Below, in pieces: positions 51,448-60,964 of a stretch of 64,000 bases of DNA. The stretch is from Erysipelotrichaceae bacterium (GTDB lineage Bacteria; Bacillota_I; Bacilli_A; Erysipelotrichales; Erysipelotrichaceae): positions 124,001 to 188,000 of the forward strand of contig JAFWFS010000007.1 in the NCBI GenBank assembly GCA_017515475.1, read 5' to 3'. Numbering within the stretch: the first letter of the stretch is position 1; the number at the start of each line of letters is the position of its first letter. Made by a program: the position numbers and the translations under genes. Under the pieces are notes generated by a model. That model did not search any database and had not been told where the DNA came from. It worked only from the letters and a program-made list of their open reading frames with translations.

Positions 51448-51519
51448 CTGTATTTTGAACTGTTTTTTATGTTTTTACCGATGAGAATAATCCGATGAAT
51501 CAGTCATTTCGCATAGAAA

Positions 51520-51544
51520 CAAAAAAACCGGATCTGATTCCGGT
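51520..51544 (-). terminator. Rho-independent terminator of rpmF
   Basis: Stem ACCGGA (51527-51532) / TCCGGT (51539-51544) with a 6-nt loop, followed by seven T on the minus strand. Confidence 0.85.
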
Positions 51545-51572
51545 CGTGAAGCATATAAAGTTCCTTTATGAC

Positions 51573-51722
51573 TTATTTTGCGCCGCAGTTCGGGCAAGCG
51601 CGGTGAGCCAGCTTGTATTCGCCACATGAAGGGCATTTTACCATAGCCGGGGTCATTAATTTATAATGGGTTCTTCTTTTTGCTTTACGGGTCTTTGAAT
51701 TTCTTCTTTGCTGAACAGCCAT
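51573..51722 (-). CDS. rpmF: Ribosomal protein L32
   Basis: A 49-residue zinc-type L32. It begins [20 protein letters not shown] and continues with a zinc site CPSC (residues 30-33) and CPNC (43-46), ending GAK. The start is one base from the yceD stop, the conserved yceD-rpmF pair. GAGGAGG-like purines in the yceD end serve as Shine-Dalgarno. Two hairpin terminators follow. Confidence 0.96.
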   Translation of the reverse strand: MAVQQRRNSKTRKAKRRTHYKLMTPAMVKCPSCGEYKLAHRACPNCGAK

Positions 51723-51723
51723 C

Positions 51724-52218
51724 TCAATCTTCCTCCTCGAATTTGTATTCCATAAGCTTCTGTAGACGCGGATCTATTTCATCTTTTCGGGACGATTCAT
51801 AGTCTTCCTCGGATACAAAAGACCAGCCATCCCCACTAGAATACTCTATTTTTTCTTTTTTTTCAACTTTTATCGGAACTTCCGGTAAAACGATCTGCAG
51901 GACAGCTGTTTCGATCTCCGTTGCATTATCCAGAAAGAATCCTTCTTCATCCTGTTTTGTTACGACCCGATCATCGTCGTTCAGCTCAAACGGGACTCTG
52001 ACATCTTCCAGAGTGAACGCGCAGGGACAGATAAAGTCGCCTGAAAGAGAATAATTGATCCTCAGATCATCCGCAGGACCATAATAGAAGCTGACGTCCC
52101 CTGCGACGTTTTCCAGTCTTCTAAGAAAGAGATTGTCTTTCACGTCATAGGAATCGATATCTACCGGATAGACTTTTTCATCCGCAATGTTCATCAGATC
52201 TTTTAGATAGATTTTCAT
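51724..52218 (-). CDS. yceD: YceD family (DUF177) protein
   Basis: A 164-residue protein linked to 23S rRNA accumulation in bacteria and plants. Family features are the two Cys-region residues in [20 protein letters not shown] and the acidic C-terminal part ending [16 protein letters not shown]. Its position directly before rpmF supports the call. It is divergent from tmcAL with 22 bp between starts, no Shine-Dalgarno, and TATAAT 6 nt before ATG. Confidence 0.9.
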   Translation of the reverse strand: MKIYLKDLMNIADEKVYPVDIDSYDVKDNLFLRRLENVAGDVSFYYGPADDLRINYSLSGDFICPCAFTLEDVRVPFELNDDDRVVTKQDEEGFFLDNATEIETAVLQIVLPEVPIKVEKKEKIEYSSGDGWSFVSEEDYESSRKDEIDPRLQKLMEYKFEEED

Positions 52219-52224
52219 AGGATT

Positions 52225-52234
52225 ATTATATAAT
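52225..52234. promoter_or_regulatory. Shared palindromic -10 of the divergent yceD and tmcAL genes
   Basis: ATTATATAAT reads TATAAT on both strands: 52229-52234 on plus, 52225-52230 on minus. Each copy ends exactly 6 nt before an ATG (52241 plus, 52218 minus). The whole gap is 22 bp, with no room for a Shine-Dalgarno. Both transcripts are predicted leaderless and mutually exclusive at any instant. Confidence 0.75.
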
Positions 52235-52240
52235 ATTCAT

Positions 52241-53329
52241 ATGAAAATTACAGGCATCATTACCGAATACAATCCGTTTCATAACGGCCATGTCTATCAT
52301 ATACAGAAAGCCATAGAACTCACCCGTCCGGATGTTCTGGTAGCGGTAATGAGCGGCAACTACTCACAGCGTGGCGATTTATCCGTCATGGACAAGTTTC
52401 AGAAGACGGAGACTGCGCTGAAACATGGAGTAGATCTTGTCGTAGAACTGCCTTTTATCGATACCGTACAGAATGCCTATGTCTTCGGTAAGAAAGCCGT
52501 ACACCTGCTGAATCTGCTGCATGCGGACCATCTTGTCTTCGGCTCCGAGACCAATAACCTGGAAGAGCTGAAAAAGTACAGTGAGCTTGAGATCGACGTA
52601 ACAAGGCTGAAGACGCTGCTCCATGACGGAAATTCTTTTCCGAGATCTTACGGTCTGCTTTCCGGTTCATTATATCCAAACGATATGCTGGCGGTAACCT
52701 ACCTGAAAGCCATGAAGGATACTTCCATAGCGCCTGTCTGCATCCAGCGTACCAACGGCTACCATTCGACCGATCTGGATGTCATATCCTCAGCCACAGC
52801 CATCCGCATTGCTTTGAAAGAAGGAAAAGACGTATCGAAAGCTACACCTGTCGTCATAACCGATCCGGTTTTTAATTCAGATCTGTATCCTTATCTGAGA
52901 AGATTGCTGTTTACCGTTTCAAAAGACGACCTACAGAAAATCTTCATGGTATCGGAAGGCATCGAAAACATGCTGATAAAGAATGCCGTGGAGTGCGAAG
53001 ACTATGAAGGCTTCATCGGTCGCAGCATTTCCCGAAGGTATACCAGATCCAGAATTCAAAGAACACTGCTGCATATTGCCTGCCAGATCAGGAAGGAAGA
53101 TGTCGAATGTCTACCGGAAATAGATTATCTGCGCGTCCTTGGATTCAACGAAAAAGGAAGGCGGCTTCTGAAAGATCTGAAAGATGAAGCAAATGTCATT
53201 ACCCAGTTCAAGAACCTTCCGGAGAAACACAAAGAAATCGAATGGAAGACTTCTCTGATCTATGCGTCACTTACCAAAGATCTGCAGTCGTATCTGAAGA
53301 AAGAACTGCAGGGACCGATCATTATTTAA
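52241..53329 (+). CDS. tmcAL: tRNA(Met) cytidine acetate ligase
   Basis: Forms ac4C34 in elongator tRNA-Met from acetate and ATP. The nucleotidyltransferase-like N-terminus is ITEYNPFHNGHVYHIQKA (HxGH motif), followed by VLVAVMSGNYSQRGD and RTNGYHSTDLDVISSATAIR. It has 362 residues, slightly short for the family (about 390-415). It was formerly annotated YlbM and lies next to yceD-rpmF, as in B. subtilis. The start is leaderless by spacing. Confidence 0.92.
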   Translation: MKITGIITEYNPFHNGHVYHIQKAIELTRPDVLVAVMSGNYSQRGDLSVMDKFQKTETALKHGVDLVVELPFIDTVQNAYVFGKKAVHLLNLLHADHLVFGSETNNLEELKKYSELEIDVTRLKTLLHDGNSFPRSYGLLSGSLYPNDMLAVTYLKAMKDTSIAPVCIQRTNGYHSTDLDVISSATAIRIALKEGKDVSKATPVVITDPVFNSDLYPYLRRLLFTVSKDDLQKIFMVSEGIENMLIKNAVECEDYEGFIGRSISRRYTRSRIQRTLLHIACQIRKEDVECLPEIDYLRVLGFNEKGRRLLKDLKDEANVITQFKNLPEKHKEIEWKTSLIYASLTKDLQSYLKKELQGPIII

Positions 53330-53330
53330 A

Positions 53331-53352
53331 AAAGGGATCGCAGGATCCCTTT
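53331..53352. terminator. Bidirectional terminator between tmcAL and glgP
   Basis: A 9-bp stem AAAGGGATC (53331-53339) / GATCCCTTT (53344-53352) with a 4-nt loop, with T-runs on both sides for the two convergent genes. Confidence 0.85.
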
Positions 53353-53355
53353 GTT

Positions 53356-55788
53356 TTATGATCTGATTTTGCTGATCTTCCAGATATCGTTCGCGTATTC
53401 TTCGATCGTTCGGTCGGAGGAGAAGTACGCCGATTTAGCGATATTCACCAGACACATTCTAGCCCATTTCTTCGGATCGGCATAATACTGGTAGACTTTC
53501 TGATGTGCTTCGACATAGTCGTCAAAGTCGGCAAGAACCATGTATTCGTCGTTTCTTAACAGGAATTCATCGGCAATATCCTTGAAGTCTCCAGGGTCGT
53601 CCGACCATGTGCCATTGGTAAAGGAATCGATGATCTGCTTCAGGACAGGATTCTTTTCATAATAGGTATATGCATCGTAACCGTATTTTTTCAGATGCCT
53701 GATCTCGTCTTCATGGAAACCGAAGATAACGCAGTTGTCGTCCCCTACCAACTCTCTGATCTCGACGTTGGCTCCATCGAGCGTTCCAAGCGTTACGGCG
53801 CCGTTCATCATGAACTTCATGTTGCCGGTTCCGCTTGCTTCTTTTCCGGCAGTAGAGATCTGTTCCGAAATATCCGATGCAGGCATCAGTTTTTCTGAAA
53901 CGGTTACTCTGTAGTTCGGAATGAATACGACATTGATGAACTTGTTGACATCCGGATCGGCATTGACCTTTTCAGCTACGCAGTTGATCAGTTTAATGAT
54001 CTTCTTGGCGAAGGTATAGGCACTTGCCGCCTTGGCTCCAAACAGGAATGTCGTCTTAGGCATCGTGAATTCGGGATCTTCCTTGATCCTGTAATACAGA
54101 GAAATCACGTACATGATATCCATAAGCTGTCTCTTGTAGGCGTGAAGACGCTTGGCGATGGAATCATAGATGGAATTCGGATCGATATCCAGATCGTAGT
54201 TTTTCTTTACCCAGCGTGAAAGCTGTTCCTTCTTGATCTGCTTGACTTTCAGGAACTCCTGTTGCAGCTCTTCATTGTCGACATGATTCATCAGATCCTC
54301 TATCCTGTTGAAATCATAGCGGAAAGCAGAACCGATGTATTTTTCGATCAGCTGACACAGTTCCGGATTTGCGTACATCAGCCATCTGCGCGGCGTAATG
54401 CCGTTGGTCTTGTTGTTGAATTTCTCAGGATAGATCTCATAGAAATCACGGAACGTATCGTTCTTGATGATGTTGCTGTGGATTTTTGCAACGCCGTTCA
54501 CCGAGAAAGATCCGACTATGGACAGATATGCCATACGGATGTTTCCTTCATGTATGATACAGACGGAATCGATGAAATTGTGCTTCTTTCCCATTTCAAT
54601 CAGTTCGCGTTTAAACTGACTGTCGATCTCTTCAATGATCATGTAGATTCTCGGAAGCAGTTTTTTGATATATTCAACAGGCCATTTTTCAAGTGCTTCC
54701 TGCATGACGGTATGGTTGGTATAGGCAAAGGTGTGGGTTACGATGTTCCAGGCCTTGGCCCATGGAATATGATAGGCATCCATCAGGATACGCATCAGTT
54801 CCGGAACGGCGAGAGCCGGATGGGTATCGTTGAGCTGTATCACTACTTTTTCAGCGAAATTATCCAGCGTTCCATATACCTTCATATGGTCGTTGATGAT
54901 GGACTGAAGTCCGGCCGCAACAAAGAAATACTCCTGCTTAATTCGGAGATACTTACCTTTTTCGGTTGTATCGTCAGGATACAGGTTCAGGCAGATATCG
55001 TCGACATCGCTCAGATATTCACGATAGTCTCTTCCTTTCGGCAGGTCATCGGACGGTTCGGCGCTCCACATTCTTAAGGTATTGGAAGTCTCAGTATTAT
55101 ATCCCACGATCGGCATATCGTAAGGGACAGCCAGAACGTGTTCCGTATCTTTGCGGTGGAATTCCAGTTCGCCATTGCTGTCACGCACTACGTCGACGTA
55201 GCCGTAGAATCTGACGTCAACCGTCTTGTCGGCTTTTCTGATCTCCCATGGATTCTCTATTCTCAGCCACTGGTCAGGAACTTCTACCTGTTCATTGTTG
55301 ATAATGAACTGCTTAAACAGACCGCTCTTATAACGGATCGTATTTCCGGATCCGGGATAGTTCAGCGTTGCCATGGAATCCAGGAAACAGGCAGCCAGTC
55401 TTCCCAGGCCGCCGTTGCCAAGTCCTGCGTCCGTTTCGATTTCTTCCAGATCGTCCAGCGAAACGCTAAGATCCTTCAGACCTTCTTTCACTACGTCATA
55501 AATGCCTAAGGACATCAGATTGTTTCTCAGCATTCTTCCTAAAAGGAATTCAAGAGAGAAATAATAGATCTGCTTCTTGTTGTCTGTTCTTACGATGTAT
55601 TTTGTTTCACGCCAGTCTTCCAGCATATAGGTTCTAACCATCTTTGCCAGAACGACGTATTTCTCTATCATGCCGGTTTCGGATAAGTCTTTTCCAAAAT
55701 AGATATGGGCAAAATAATCGAAATATTCTTTAAAACTGTCTTTGTTCTGAAACGCTTCGTTTCTATAGTTTCTAAAATCGTTTGCCAT
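53356..55788 (-). CDS. glgP: Glycogen/starch phosphorylase
   Basis: Releases glucose 1-phosphate from alpha-1,4-glucans using PLP. Motifs are YYFSLEFLLGRMLRNNL, DAGLGNGGLGRLAACFLDS, the PLP-lysine block EASGTGNMKFMMNGAVTLGT and DGANVEIRE. It has 810 residues, normal. It has GAGGT upstream and starts 21 bp after trmK. No glycogen synthesis genes lie nearby. Confidence 0.96.
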   Translation of the reverse strand: MANDFRNYRNEAFQNKDSFKEYFDYFAHIYFGKDLSETGMIEKYVVLAKMVRTYMLEDWRETKYIVRTDNKKQIYYFSLEFLLGRMLRNNLMSLGIYDVVKEGLKDLSVSLDDLEEIETDAGLGNGGLGRLAACFLDSMATLNYPGSGNTIRYKSGLFKQFIINNEQVEVPDQWLRIENPWEIRKADKTVDVRFYGYVDVVRDSNGELEFHRKDTEHVLAVPYDMPIVGYNTETSNTLRMWSAEPSDDLPKGRDYREYLSDVDDICLNLYPDDTTEKGKYLRIKQEYFFVAAGLQSIINDHMKVYGTLDNFAEKVVIQLNDTHPALAVPELMRILMDAYHIPWAKAWNIVTHTFAYTNHTVMQEALEKWPVEYIKKLLPRIYMIIEEIDSQFKRELIEMGKKHNFIDSVCIIHEGNIRMAYLSIVGSFSVNGVAKIHSNIIKNDTFRDFYEIYPEKFNNKTNGITPRRWLMYANPELCQLIEKYIGSAFRYDFNRIEDLMNHVDNEELQQEFLKVKQIKKEQLSRWVKKNYDLDIDPNSIYDSIAKRLHAYKRQLMDIMYVISLYYRIKEDPEFTMPKTTFLFGAKAASAYTFAKKIIKLINCVAEKVNADPDVNKFINVVFIPNYRVTVSEKLMPASDISEQISTAGKEASGTGNMKFMMNGAVTLGTLDGANVEIRELVGDDNCVIFGFHEDEIRHLKKYGYDAYTYYEKNPVLKQIIDSFTNGTWSDDPGDFKDIADEFLLRNDEYMVLADFDDYVEAHQKVYQYYADPKKWARMCLVNIAKSAYFSSDRTIEEYANDIWKISKIRS

Positions 55789-55809
55789 AAGCTTTTTTAC
55801 CTCGACTTC

Positions 55810-56451
55810 TCAATTATACAATATCTCATCGATCTCATTCATAATTTGTTCATATTCAGGCTTGTTTGCCTGCCGATTGATTTCTTCCAGACGCCTTCTC
55901 TTATCCTTCAGATACGCTATGAATACTTCATCCATCCTTTCTAGCAGGATCGGTCCGTATTTGATCTGCCTATCTGTATAAGGCTCGTGTATATCTGCAC
56001 TGAAACAGATGATCTCGTAATAGAAACCGTCATAGACGACTCTTTCATCTTCAATGGTATAGTTCTTCTCAGACAGATATCTTCTAAGAAGATCGGTGTC
56101 CGTATTGGACTGCAGAAGGAAATACTGATATCTGCCCACATCGCAGCTTTCCAGAATATGTCTGATGGTATGGTAACCCATGCCTGAAACTACAACGATA
56201 TCGACATCATCCGGAGCCTTTGCCAGACCGTCGGACAGGATCGGAATCACTTTGTTTTCTAAACCGTACTTCCCGATATTGGCTTTGGCCTGCTCCAGGG
56301 GACCCGGTGCGATATCTCCGGCATAGACTTTGCTGCAGATGCCGTTTTCTATCAAAAAACAAGGCAGCAGGGCGTGGTCGCTTCCCACGTCGAATACTAC
56401 CTTATTCTTTTCTATCAGCATGGCGATCTGTAAAAGTCTGGCTGAAATCAT
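55810..56451 (-). CDS. trmK: tRNA (adenine-22-N1)-methyltransferase
   Basis: Methylates A22 of tRNA. The Rossmann SAM site is KVVFDVGSDHALLPCFLI, followed by IVVVSGMGYHTIRHIL and QSNTDTDLLRRYL. It has 213 residues. It is directly behind rpoD (ATG right after TAG), the conserved place in Bacillota. Confidence 0.94.
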   Translation of the reverse strand: MISARLLQIAMLIEKNKVVFDVGSDHALLPCFLIENGICSKVYAGDIAPGPLEQAKANIGKYGLENKVIPILSDGLAKAPDDVDIVVVSGMGYHTIRHILESCDVGRYQYFLLQSNTDTDLLRRYLSEKNYTIEDERVVYDGFYYEIICFSADIHEPYTDRQIKYGPILLERMDEVFIAYLKDKRRRLEEINRQANKPEYEQIMNEIDEILYN

Positions 56452-57825
56452 CTATTTCTTGTCTTCCAGGAACTCCTTCAGTCTCTTGCTCTTGGTTGGA
56501 TTCTTCAGTTTGCGTAAAGCCTTCGCTTCGATCTGTCTGATTCTTTCACGGGTGACATCAAATTCTTTTCCGACTTCTTCCAGTGTTCGGGTCTTTCCGT
56601 CTTCCAGTCCGAAACGCAGACGGATCACCTTTTCTTCTCTATCTGTCAATGTTGAAAGGATCAGATTGATCTCATCCTTCAGCAGTTCGTTGTTCGCATA
56701 CTGGTCCGGAGAAAGCGCATCCTTGTCCTCCAGGAAATCGCCAAGATGAGAATCGTCTTCTTCACCGATCGGCGTTTCCAGAGATACGGGATCCAGAGCG
56801 ATCTTCTGTATCTCTCTGACTTTGTCTGCACTCATGCCAGAACCCATCTTGGAAGCGATCTCTTCGGCGGAAGGATCTCTGCCAAGTTCCTGTACAAGCT
56901 GTCTCTGGATACGGGTCATTTTATTGATGGTCTCTACCATGTGCACAGGAATACGGATGGTTCTGGCCTGGTCGGCAATGGCTCTGGTAATGGCCTGCCT
57001 GATCCACCAGGTGGCGTAGGTAGAGAATTTGAAACCCTTAGTGTAGTCGAACTTGTCGACGGCCTTGATCAGGCCCATGTTGCCTTCCTGAATCAGATCC
57101 AGGAACAGCATGCCTCTTCCGGTATACTTCTTGGCAATCGCTACGACCAGACGCAGGTTGGCACTGATCAGTTCATTCTTGGCATCTATGCCGTCCTGTA
57201 CCAGTTTCGGATCATCCGGATTGTTGATACCGTTCTCGATCCTCTTGGCGATCAGGATCTCTTCATCTGCCTTGAGCAGAGGAACTCTGCCGATCTCTTT
57301 CAGATACATCTTGACCGGGTCGTTCACCTTTGTATAGGCGGATGCCTGTTCATAGTTTATGACGATATTCTTTTCGGAATCCTCGTCTTCGTCTTCATCG
57401 CTTTCTTCTGTCGCAAGATAGTCGTCGTCTTCCAGTTCATCTTCATCGTCCGATTCATCGATCAGATCAATATTTACGCTGGAAAGCCAGTCGTAAAACT
57501 GGTCGATCTCATCGTCGCTCATTTCAAACCTGTCTAAAGCCGCAACAACATCGGCCTGAACAATGTCGACACCCTGTTTATTCAGTTCAAACAGATCGTT
57601 TTTCAGATCCTCGATATCGTTGTATTTTTTCTTTAGACCTAACGAGGATTTCTTGACGGATTTCACGGCTTTGATCGCTTTCCCATCAGAACCGATGATC
57701 TCTTTCACGTTTTCGGCCTTGTTATAGACTTTCTTTTCTTCTTTATCGCCCTCGTTTACAGAAATATCTTCGAATCCTTCTAAACTCAGCTGTTCATTTT
57801 CCGTATTCTTAGCTTTTCTTGCCAT
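56452..57825 (-). CDS. rpoD: Primary sigma factor SigA/RpoD
   Basis: The housekeeping sigma factor. Region 1.1 (about residues 60-130) is followed by a strongly acidic stretch with repeated DED and EED (about 132-163). Then come region 1.2 ([17 protein letters not shown]), region 2 ([33 protein letters not shown]), region 3 and region 4 with the helix-turn-helix [20 protein letters not shown]. It has 457 residues. Intact regions 2.4 and 4.2 agree with the TATAAT and TTGACA elements seen. It has a good GGGGG Shine-Dalgarno and overlaps dnaG by 17 bp. Confidence 0.97.
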   Translation of the reverse strand: MARKAKNTENEQLSLEGFEDISVNEGDKEEKKVYNKAENVKEIIGSDGKAIKAVKSVKKSSLGLKKKYNDIEDLKNDLFELNKQGVDIVQADVVAALDRFEMSDDEIDQFYDWLSSVNIDLIDESDDEDELEDDDYLATEESDEDEDEDSEKNIVINYEQASAYTKVNDPVKMYLKEIGRVPLLKADEEILIAKRIENGINNPDDPKLVQDGIDAKNELISANLRLVVAIAKKYTGRGMLFLDLIQEGNMGLIKAVDKFDYTKGFKFSTYATWWIRQAITRAIADQARTIRIPVHMVETINKMTRIQRQLVQELGRDPSAEEIASKMGSGMSADKVREIQKIALDPVSLETPIGEEDDSHLGDFLEDKDALSPDQYANNELLKDEINLILSTLTDREEKVIRLRFGLEDGKTRTLEEVGKEFDVTRERIRQIEAKALRKLKNPTKSKRLKEFLEDKK

Positions 57826-59554
57826 TTGTACCCCCTAACTCCCTAACCAGTTCTTCATATTCCCTTAAGTACTCAAATGATCTTTCCGGATCCACTACCG
57901 ATGTCTTGGATATCTTCTCTTTCAGATTTTCCAGTTTTTTTCTTTTGATCTCCAGCTTTACCTTTTCTATGGCTCCGCTTAGAGCATTCTCATCATAATC
58001 CGAAGGAAGCGTCTCCACGACAGCCAGTGAAGTAATGATGTTTCTGACTGCCTCATCATCGGTCTGATCGTAGATCCTTGACAGGGAACAGGAACCGTTT
58101 CTACGATGATCGTCAATGATCATCATAGCCAGCTTCTGATCGTTATCATCCAGCAGACATCCCAGCTGTCTCTGGTAAAGATCCAGTGCTTTCCGGGATA
58201 CTGCCATCTGGGTCAGTATCGTATACTCGGCCTTCGTTAATCCATCAACGGTAAAGCCGAGTTCAGCCACTTTTCTATTATACTCTACTTTTTTATCTAT
58301 CTGATTGACTCTTTTACGTATTTTCGTCAGTTCATAGAGTTCATTCGCATAATTGTCTCTGTCGTATTCATCCGTAAGCTTTTCGATCAGTGCGGATACT
58401 TTTAAGGTCATTTCCTTACGATCATTGTAGTTTTCCAGATTGTAGCGTTTCCTGTAGTAGCCGATCGCATAGTCGATGAACGAAATCTGTCTGGCTTCCA
58501 GATCACGCAAGGCGTTCTTGCCGTATTGCGATATGATCTCATCCGGATCCAGCTCCGTCTTGTTGTCGACGACCAGAACATTCAGTCCTTCATTCAGCAG
58601 GATCTCGCCGATCTTAAGGTTGGCGTACTGCCCTGCGTTGTCTCCGTCATAAGATAGAACGATCCTGCATTTCAGTTCTTTCAGCAGTTCGATCTGTCTT
58701 CTGGTACAGGCCGTTCCCAGGGTTGCTACGACATTGTCCCTGCCGGCGCGGTAATATGCGATCACGTCCATGACTCCTTCACAAACGATGACGTATCCGG
58801 CTTTTCTGGCCGCTTCCTTGGCCCGATGATAATTGTAGAGATGATCTCCCTTGGTATAAATCAGATTCTCTGCCGAGTTGATGTACTTGGAATCGGAATT
58901 GCCTGTATAGTCTCTGGCCGTAAAGGCGATCGGATTACCGTCTCTGTCATGGATCGGAAAAACAATACGGTTGTAGAAAACATCCGCCATCCCGCTGTCC
59001 AGCATCCTGCATATGCCCGTCTTGATCATGTCTTCATCGGAAAAATGATGATTGTTCAGATACTTGTAGATCATGTTGCTGGATGGGTTGAAACCGATGC
59101 CGAAATAATCTATCGTTTCCTTATCCAGTCCTCTGTCGTTCAGATAAGCCATAGCCTCTTCACCGGCCTTGGATGCACTCAACAGATAACGGCAGTAGGC
59201 GATCATTGCATTCAGAAGATCATAGTATTTCTGATATGGAGAGGCTTTTTTCGGTGCGACATCAATCTCGATCGGCTTACCGATGATGTCGGCTACTTCC
59301 TTTACCGCTTCCGGGAAGGAGATCTTCTTGAAATTCGAAACAAAAGAGAAGACATTCCCGCCGTTGCCGCAGACAAAGCACTTGTAGATCTGCTTGTCTT
59401 CGCTGATCGACAAAGACGGGTCATGGTCATCATGAAAAGGACAAAGCGCAGTATAGCCTTTGCCTTTTTTGACCAGAGGAATGTAGTGCCCGATCACATC
59501 TACGATATTGGCACTGTTCCTTATATCATTAATTACGTCATCCGTAAGTTTCAT
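57809..59554 (-). CDS. dnaG: DNA primase
   Basis: Makes RNA primers for replication. The CHC2 zinc finger is [15 protein letters not shown]...KCFVCG (Cys-His-Cys-Cys), followed by the TOPRIM domain ([28 protein letters not shown]) and a C-terminal helicase-binding region. It has 581 residues. The start overlaps the glyS stop as TAATG. glyS-dnaG-rpoD forms the macromolecular synthesis operon in Bacillota style. Confidence 0.97.
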   Translation of the reverse strand: MKLTDDVINDIRNSANIVDVIGHYIPLVKKGKGYTALCPFHDDHDPSLSISEDKQIYKCFVCGNGGNVFSFVSNFKKISFPEAVKEVADIIGKPIEIDVAPKKASPYQKYYDLLNAMIAYCRYLLSASKAGEEAMAYLNDRGLDKETIDYFGIGFNPSSNMIYKYLNNHHFSDEDMIKTGICRMLDSGMADVFYNRIVFPIHDRDGNPIAFTARDYTGNSDSKYINSAENLIYTKGDHLYNYHRAKEAARKAGYVIVCEGVMDVIAYYRAGRDNVVATLGTACTRRQIELLKELKCRIVLSYDGDNAGQYANLKIGEILLNEGLNVLVVDNKTELDPDEIISQYGKNALRDLEARQISFIDYAIGYYRKRYNLENYNDRKEMTLKVSALIEKLTDEYDRDNYANELYELTKIRKRVNQIDKKVEYNRKVAELGFTVDGLTKAEYTILTQMAVSRKALDLYQRQLGCLLDDNDQKLAMMIIDDHRRNGSCSLSRIYDQTDDEAVRNIITSLAVVETLPSDYDENALSGAIEKVKLEIKRKKLENLKEKISKTSVVDPERSFEYLREYEELVRELGGTNGKKS

Positions 59555-60930
59555 TAAAATACGATTCTGTCTTTAATGTAGTCCTTTAATTCAGAGATCT
59601 TGACTCTTTCCTGAAGCATGCTGTCACGTTCTCTGACCGTAACGCAGCTGTCTTCCAGAGAATCGAAGTCATAGGTAATGCAGAACGGCGTACCGATGGC
59701 GTCGTTTCTTCTGTAACGTTTACCGATCGATCCTGCTTCATCGTATTCGCAATGGAATTCCTTGCACAGATCATTGAACAGAGCCGTTGCCGGTTCCGAG
59801 AGTTTCTTGGACAACGGACATACACAGGCCTTGACCGGAGCCAGAGCAGGATGCAGATGCATGACGATTCTCTCGTCATTTTCCCCTACCGTTTCCTTGT
59901 CGTAAGCGTCACAACAGACCATGAGGAAGAGTCTTTCGACACCGACGGACGGTTCAATGCAGTAAGGCACATACTTCTCGTGCGTATCCGGATCCAGATA
60001 ACTCAGTTCCTTGCCTGAGTATTCGGCATGCTGTTTCAGGTCGTAATCGGTTCTGTCGGCAATACCCCAGAGCTCCCCCCAGTCGGTAAACGGATAGGCG
60101 TATTCGATATCGCTTGTTCCCTTGGAATAAAAAGACAGTTCTTCCTTGGCGTGTTCTCTGATCCTGAGTTTTTCTTCCTTAATACCAAGTTTCTTTACGA
60201 AATTGAAGCAGTAATCAACCCAGTACTTGTACCATTTCAGATCTGTTCCCGGCTGGCAGAAAAACTCCAGTTCCATCTGTTCGAATTCCCTGATGCGGAA
60301 AATGAAGTTGCCTGGCGTGATCTCGTTACGGAAAGACTTTCCGATCTGACCGATTCCGAACGGTATCTTCTTCCTCGAAGTTCTGGCAACGTTATTGAAG
60401 TTTACAAAGATTCCCTGTGCCGTTTCCGGGCGCAGATATACGACGGATTTGGCGTCTTCCAATGTACCGATATAGGTCTTGAACATCAGATTAAAAGGTC
60501 TGGCGCTGGTAAAGTTGTGCTTGCCGCAGACTGGACATACGATATGGTTTTCTTCGATCATCTGATCCATTTCTTCCGGAGTCTTGCCTTCAGCCGAAAG
60601 ACCGGTTGCTTCCTCGATCATGTTGTCGGCACGGAATCTGCTCTTGCACTCCTTGCAGTCGACCATGGAATCGGAGAATCCTTTCAGATGTCCGGAAGCT
60701 TCCCAGGTACGGGTATTCATCAGGATTGCGCTGTCGATTCCGACATTATAAGGCGATTTTTCTATGAATTCTTTCCACCAGAGATCCTTGATGTTCTTCT
60801 TTAGCCAGGATCCAAGGATGCCGAAATCCCAGGAATTGGAAAGACCGCCGTAGATTTCAGAACCCTGATAGACAAAGCCTGTACTCTTTAAATGCGATAC
60901 GATTTCTTCAAAACTGTATTTATTGTCCAT
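59554..60930 (-). CDS. glyS: Glycyl-tRNA synthetase, single-chain (alpha2) type
   Basis: Charges tRNA-Gly. It is the archaeal/eukaryotic-like homodimer rather than the bacterial alpha2-beta2 type: [37 protein letters not shown] (motif 2), FREFEQME-type [12 protein letters not shown], and [11 protein letters not shown] (motif 3), then a C-terminal anticodon domain. A zinc-binding insertion has CKECKSRF and CPVCGKHN. It has 458 residues. GGGAG precedes the ATG. recO, often between glyS and its upstream genes, is absent. Confidence 0.95.
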   Translation of the reverse strand: MDNKYSFEEIVSHLKSTGFVYQGSEIYGGLSNSWDFGILGSWLKKNIKDLWWKEFIEKSPYNVGIDSAILMNTRTWEASGHLKGFSDSMVDCKECKSRFRADNMIEEATGLSAEGKTPEEMDQMIEENHIVCPVCGKHNFTSARPFNLMFKTYIGTLEDAKSVVYLRPETAQGIFVNFNNVARTSRKKIPFGIGQIGKSFRNEITPGNFIFRIREFEQMELEFFCQPGTDLKWYKYWVDYCFNFVKKLGIKEEKLRIREHAKEELSFYSKGTSDIEYAYPFTDWGELWGIADRTDYDLKQHAEYSGKELSYLDPDTHEKYVPYCIEPSVGVERLFLMVCCDAYDKETVGENDERIVMHLHPALAPVKACVCPLSKKLSEPATALFNDLCKEFHCEYDEAGSIGKRYRRNDAIGTPFCITYDFDSLEDSCVTVRERDSMLQERVKISELKDYIKDRIVF

Positions 60931-60958
60931 TTTATATACTCCCGATAGTATTCACTAT

Positions 60959-60964
60959 ATTATA
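60959..60964 (-). promoter_or_regulatory. -10 of the glyS-dnaG-rpoD operon
   Basis: TATAAT on the minus strand overlaps the stop codon of the upstream flavoprotein gene and precedes a leader of about 22 nt with GGGAG. No clear -35 is seen. Confidence 0.5.

Noticed and set aside
54262-55077. 271-codon plus-strand open frame opposite glgP
   Set aside because: A mirror frame of a well-conserved gene; no start signal and no family resemblance.
56746-57537. 263-codon plus-strand open frame opposite rpoD
   Set aside because: A mirror frame produced by the codon use of rpoD; no promoter or ribosome binding site.
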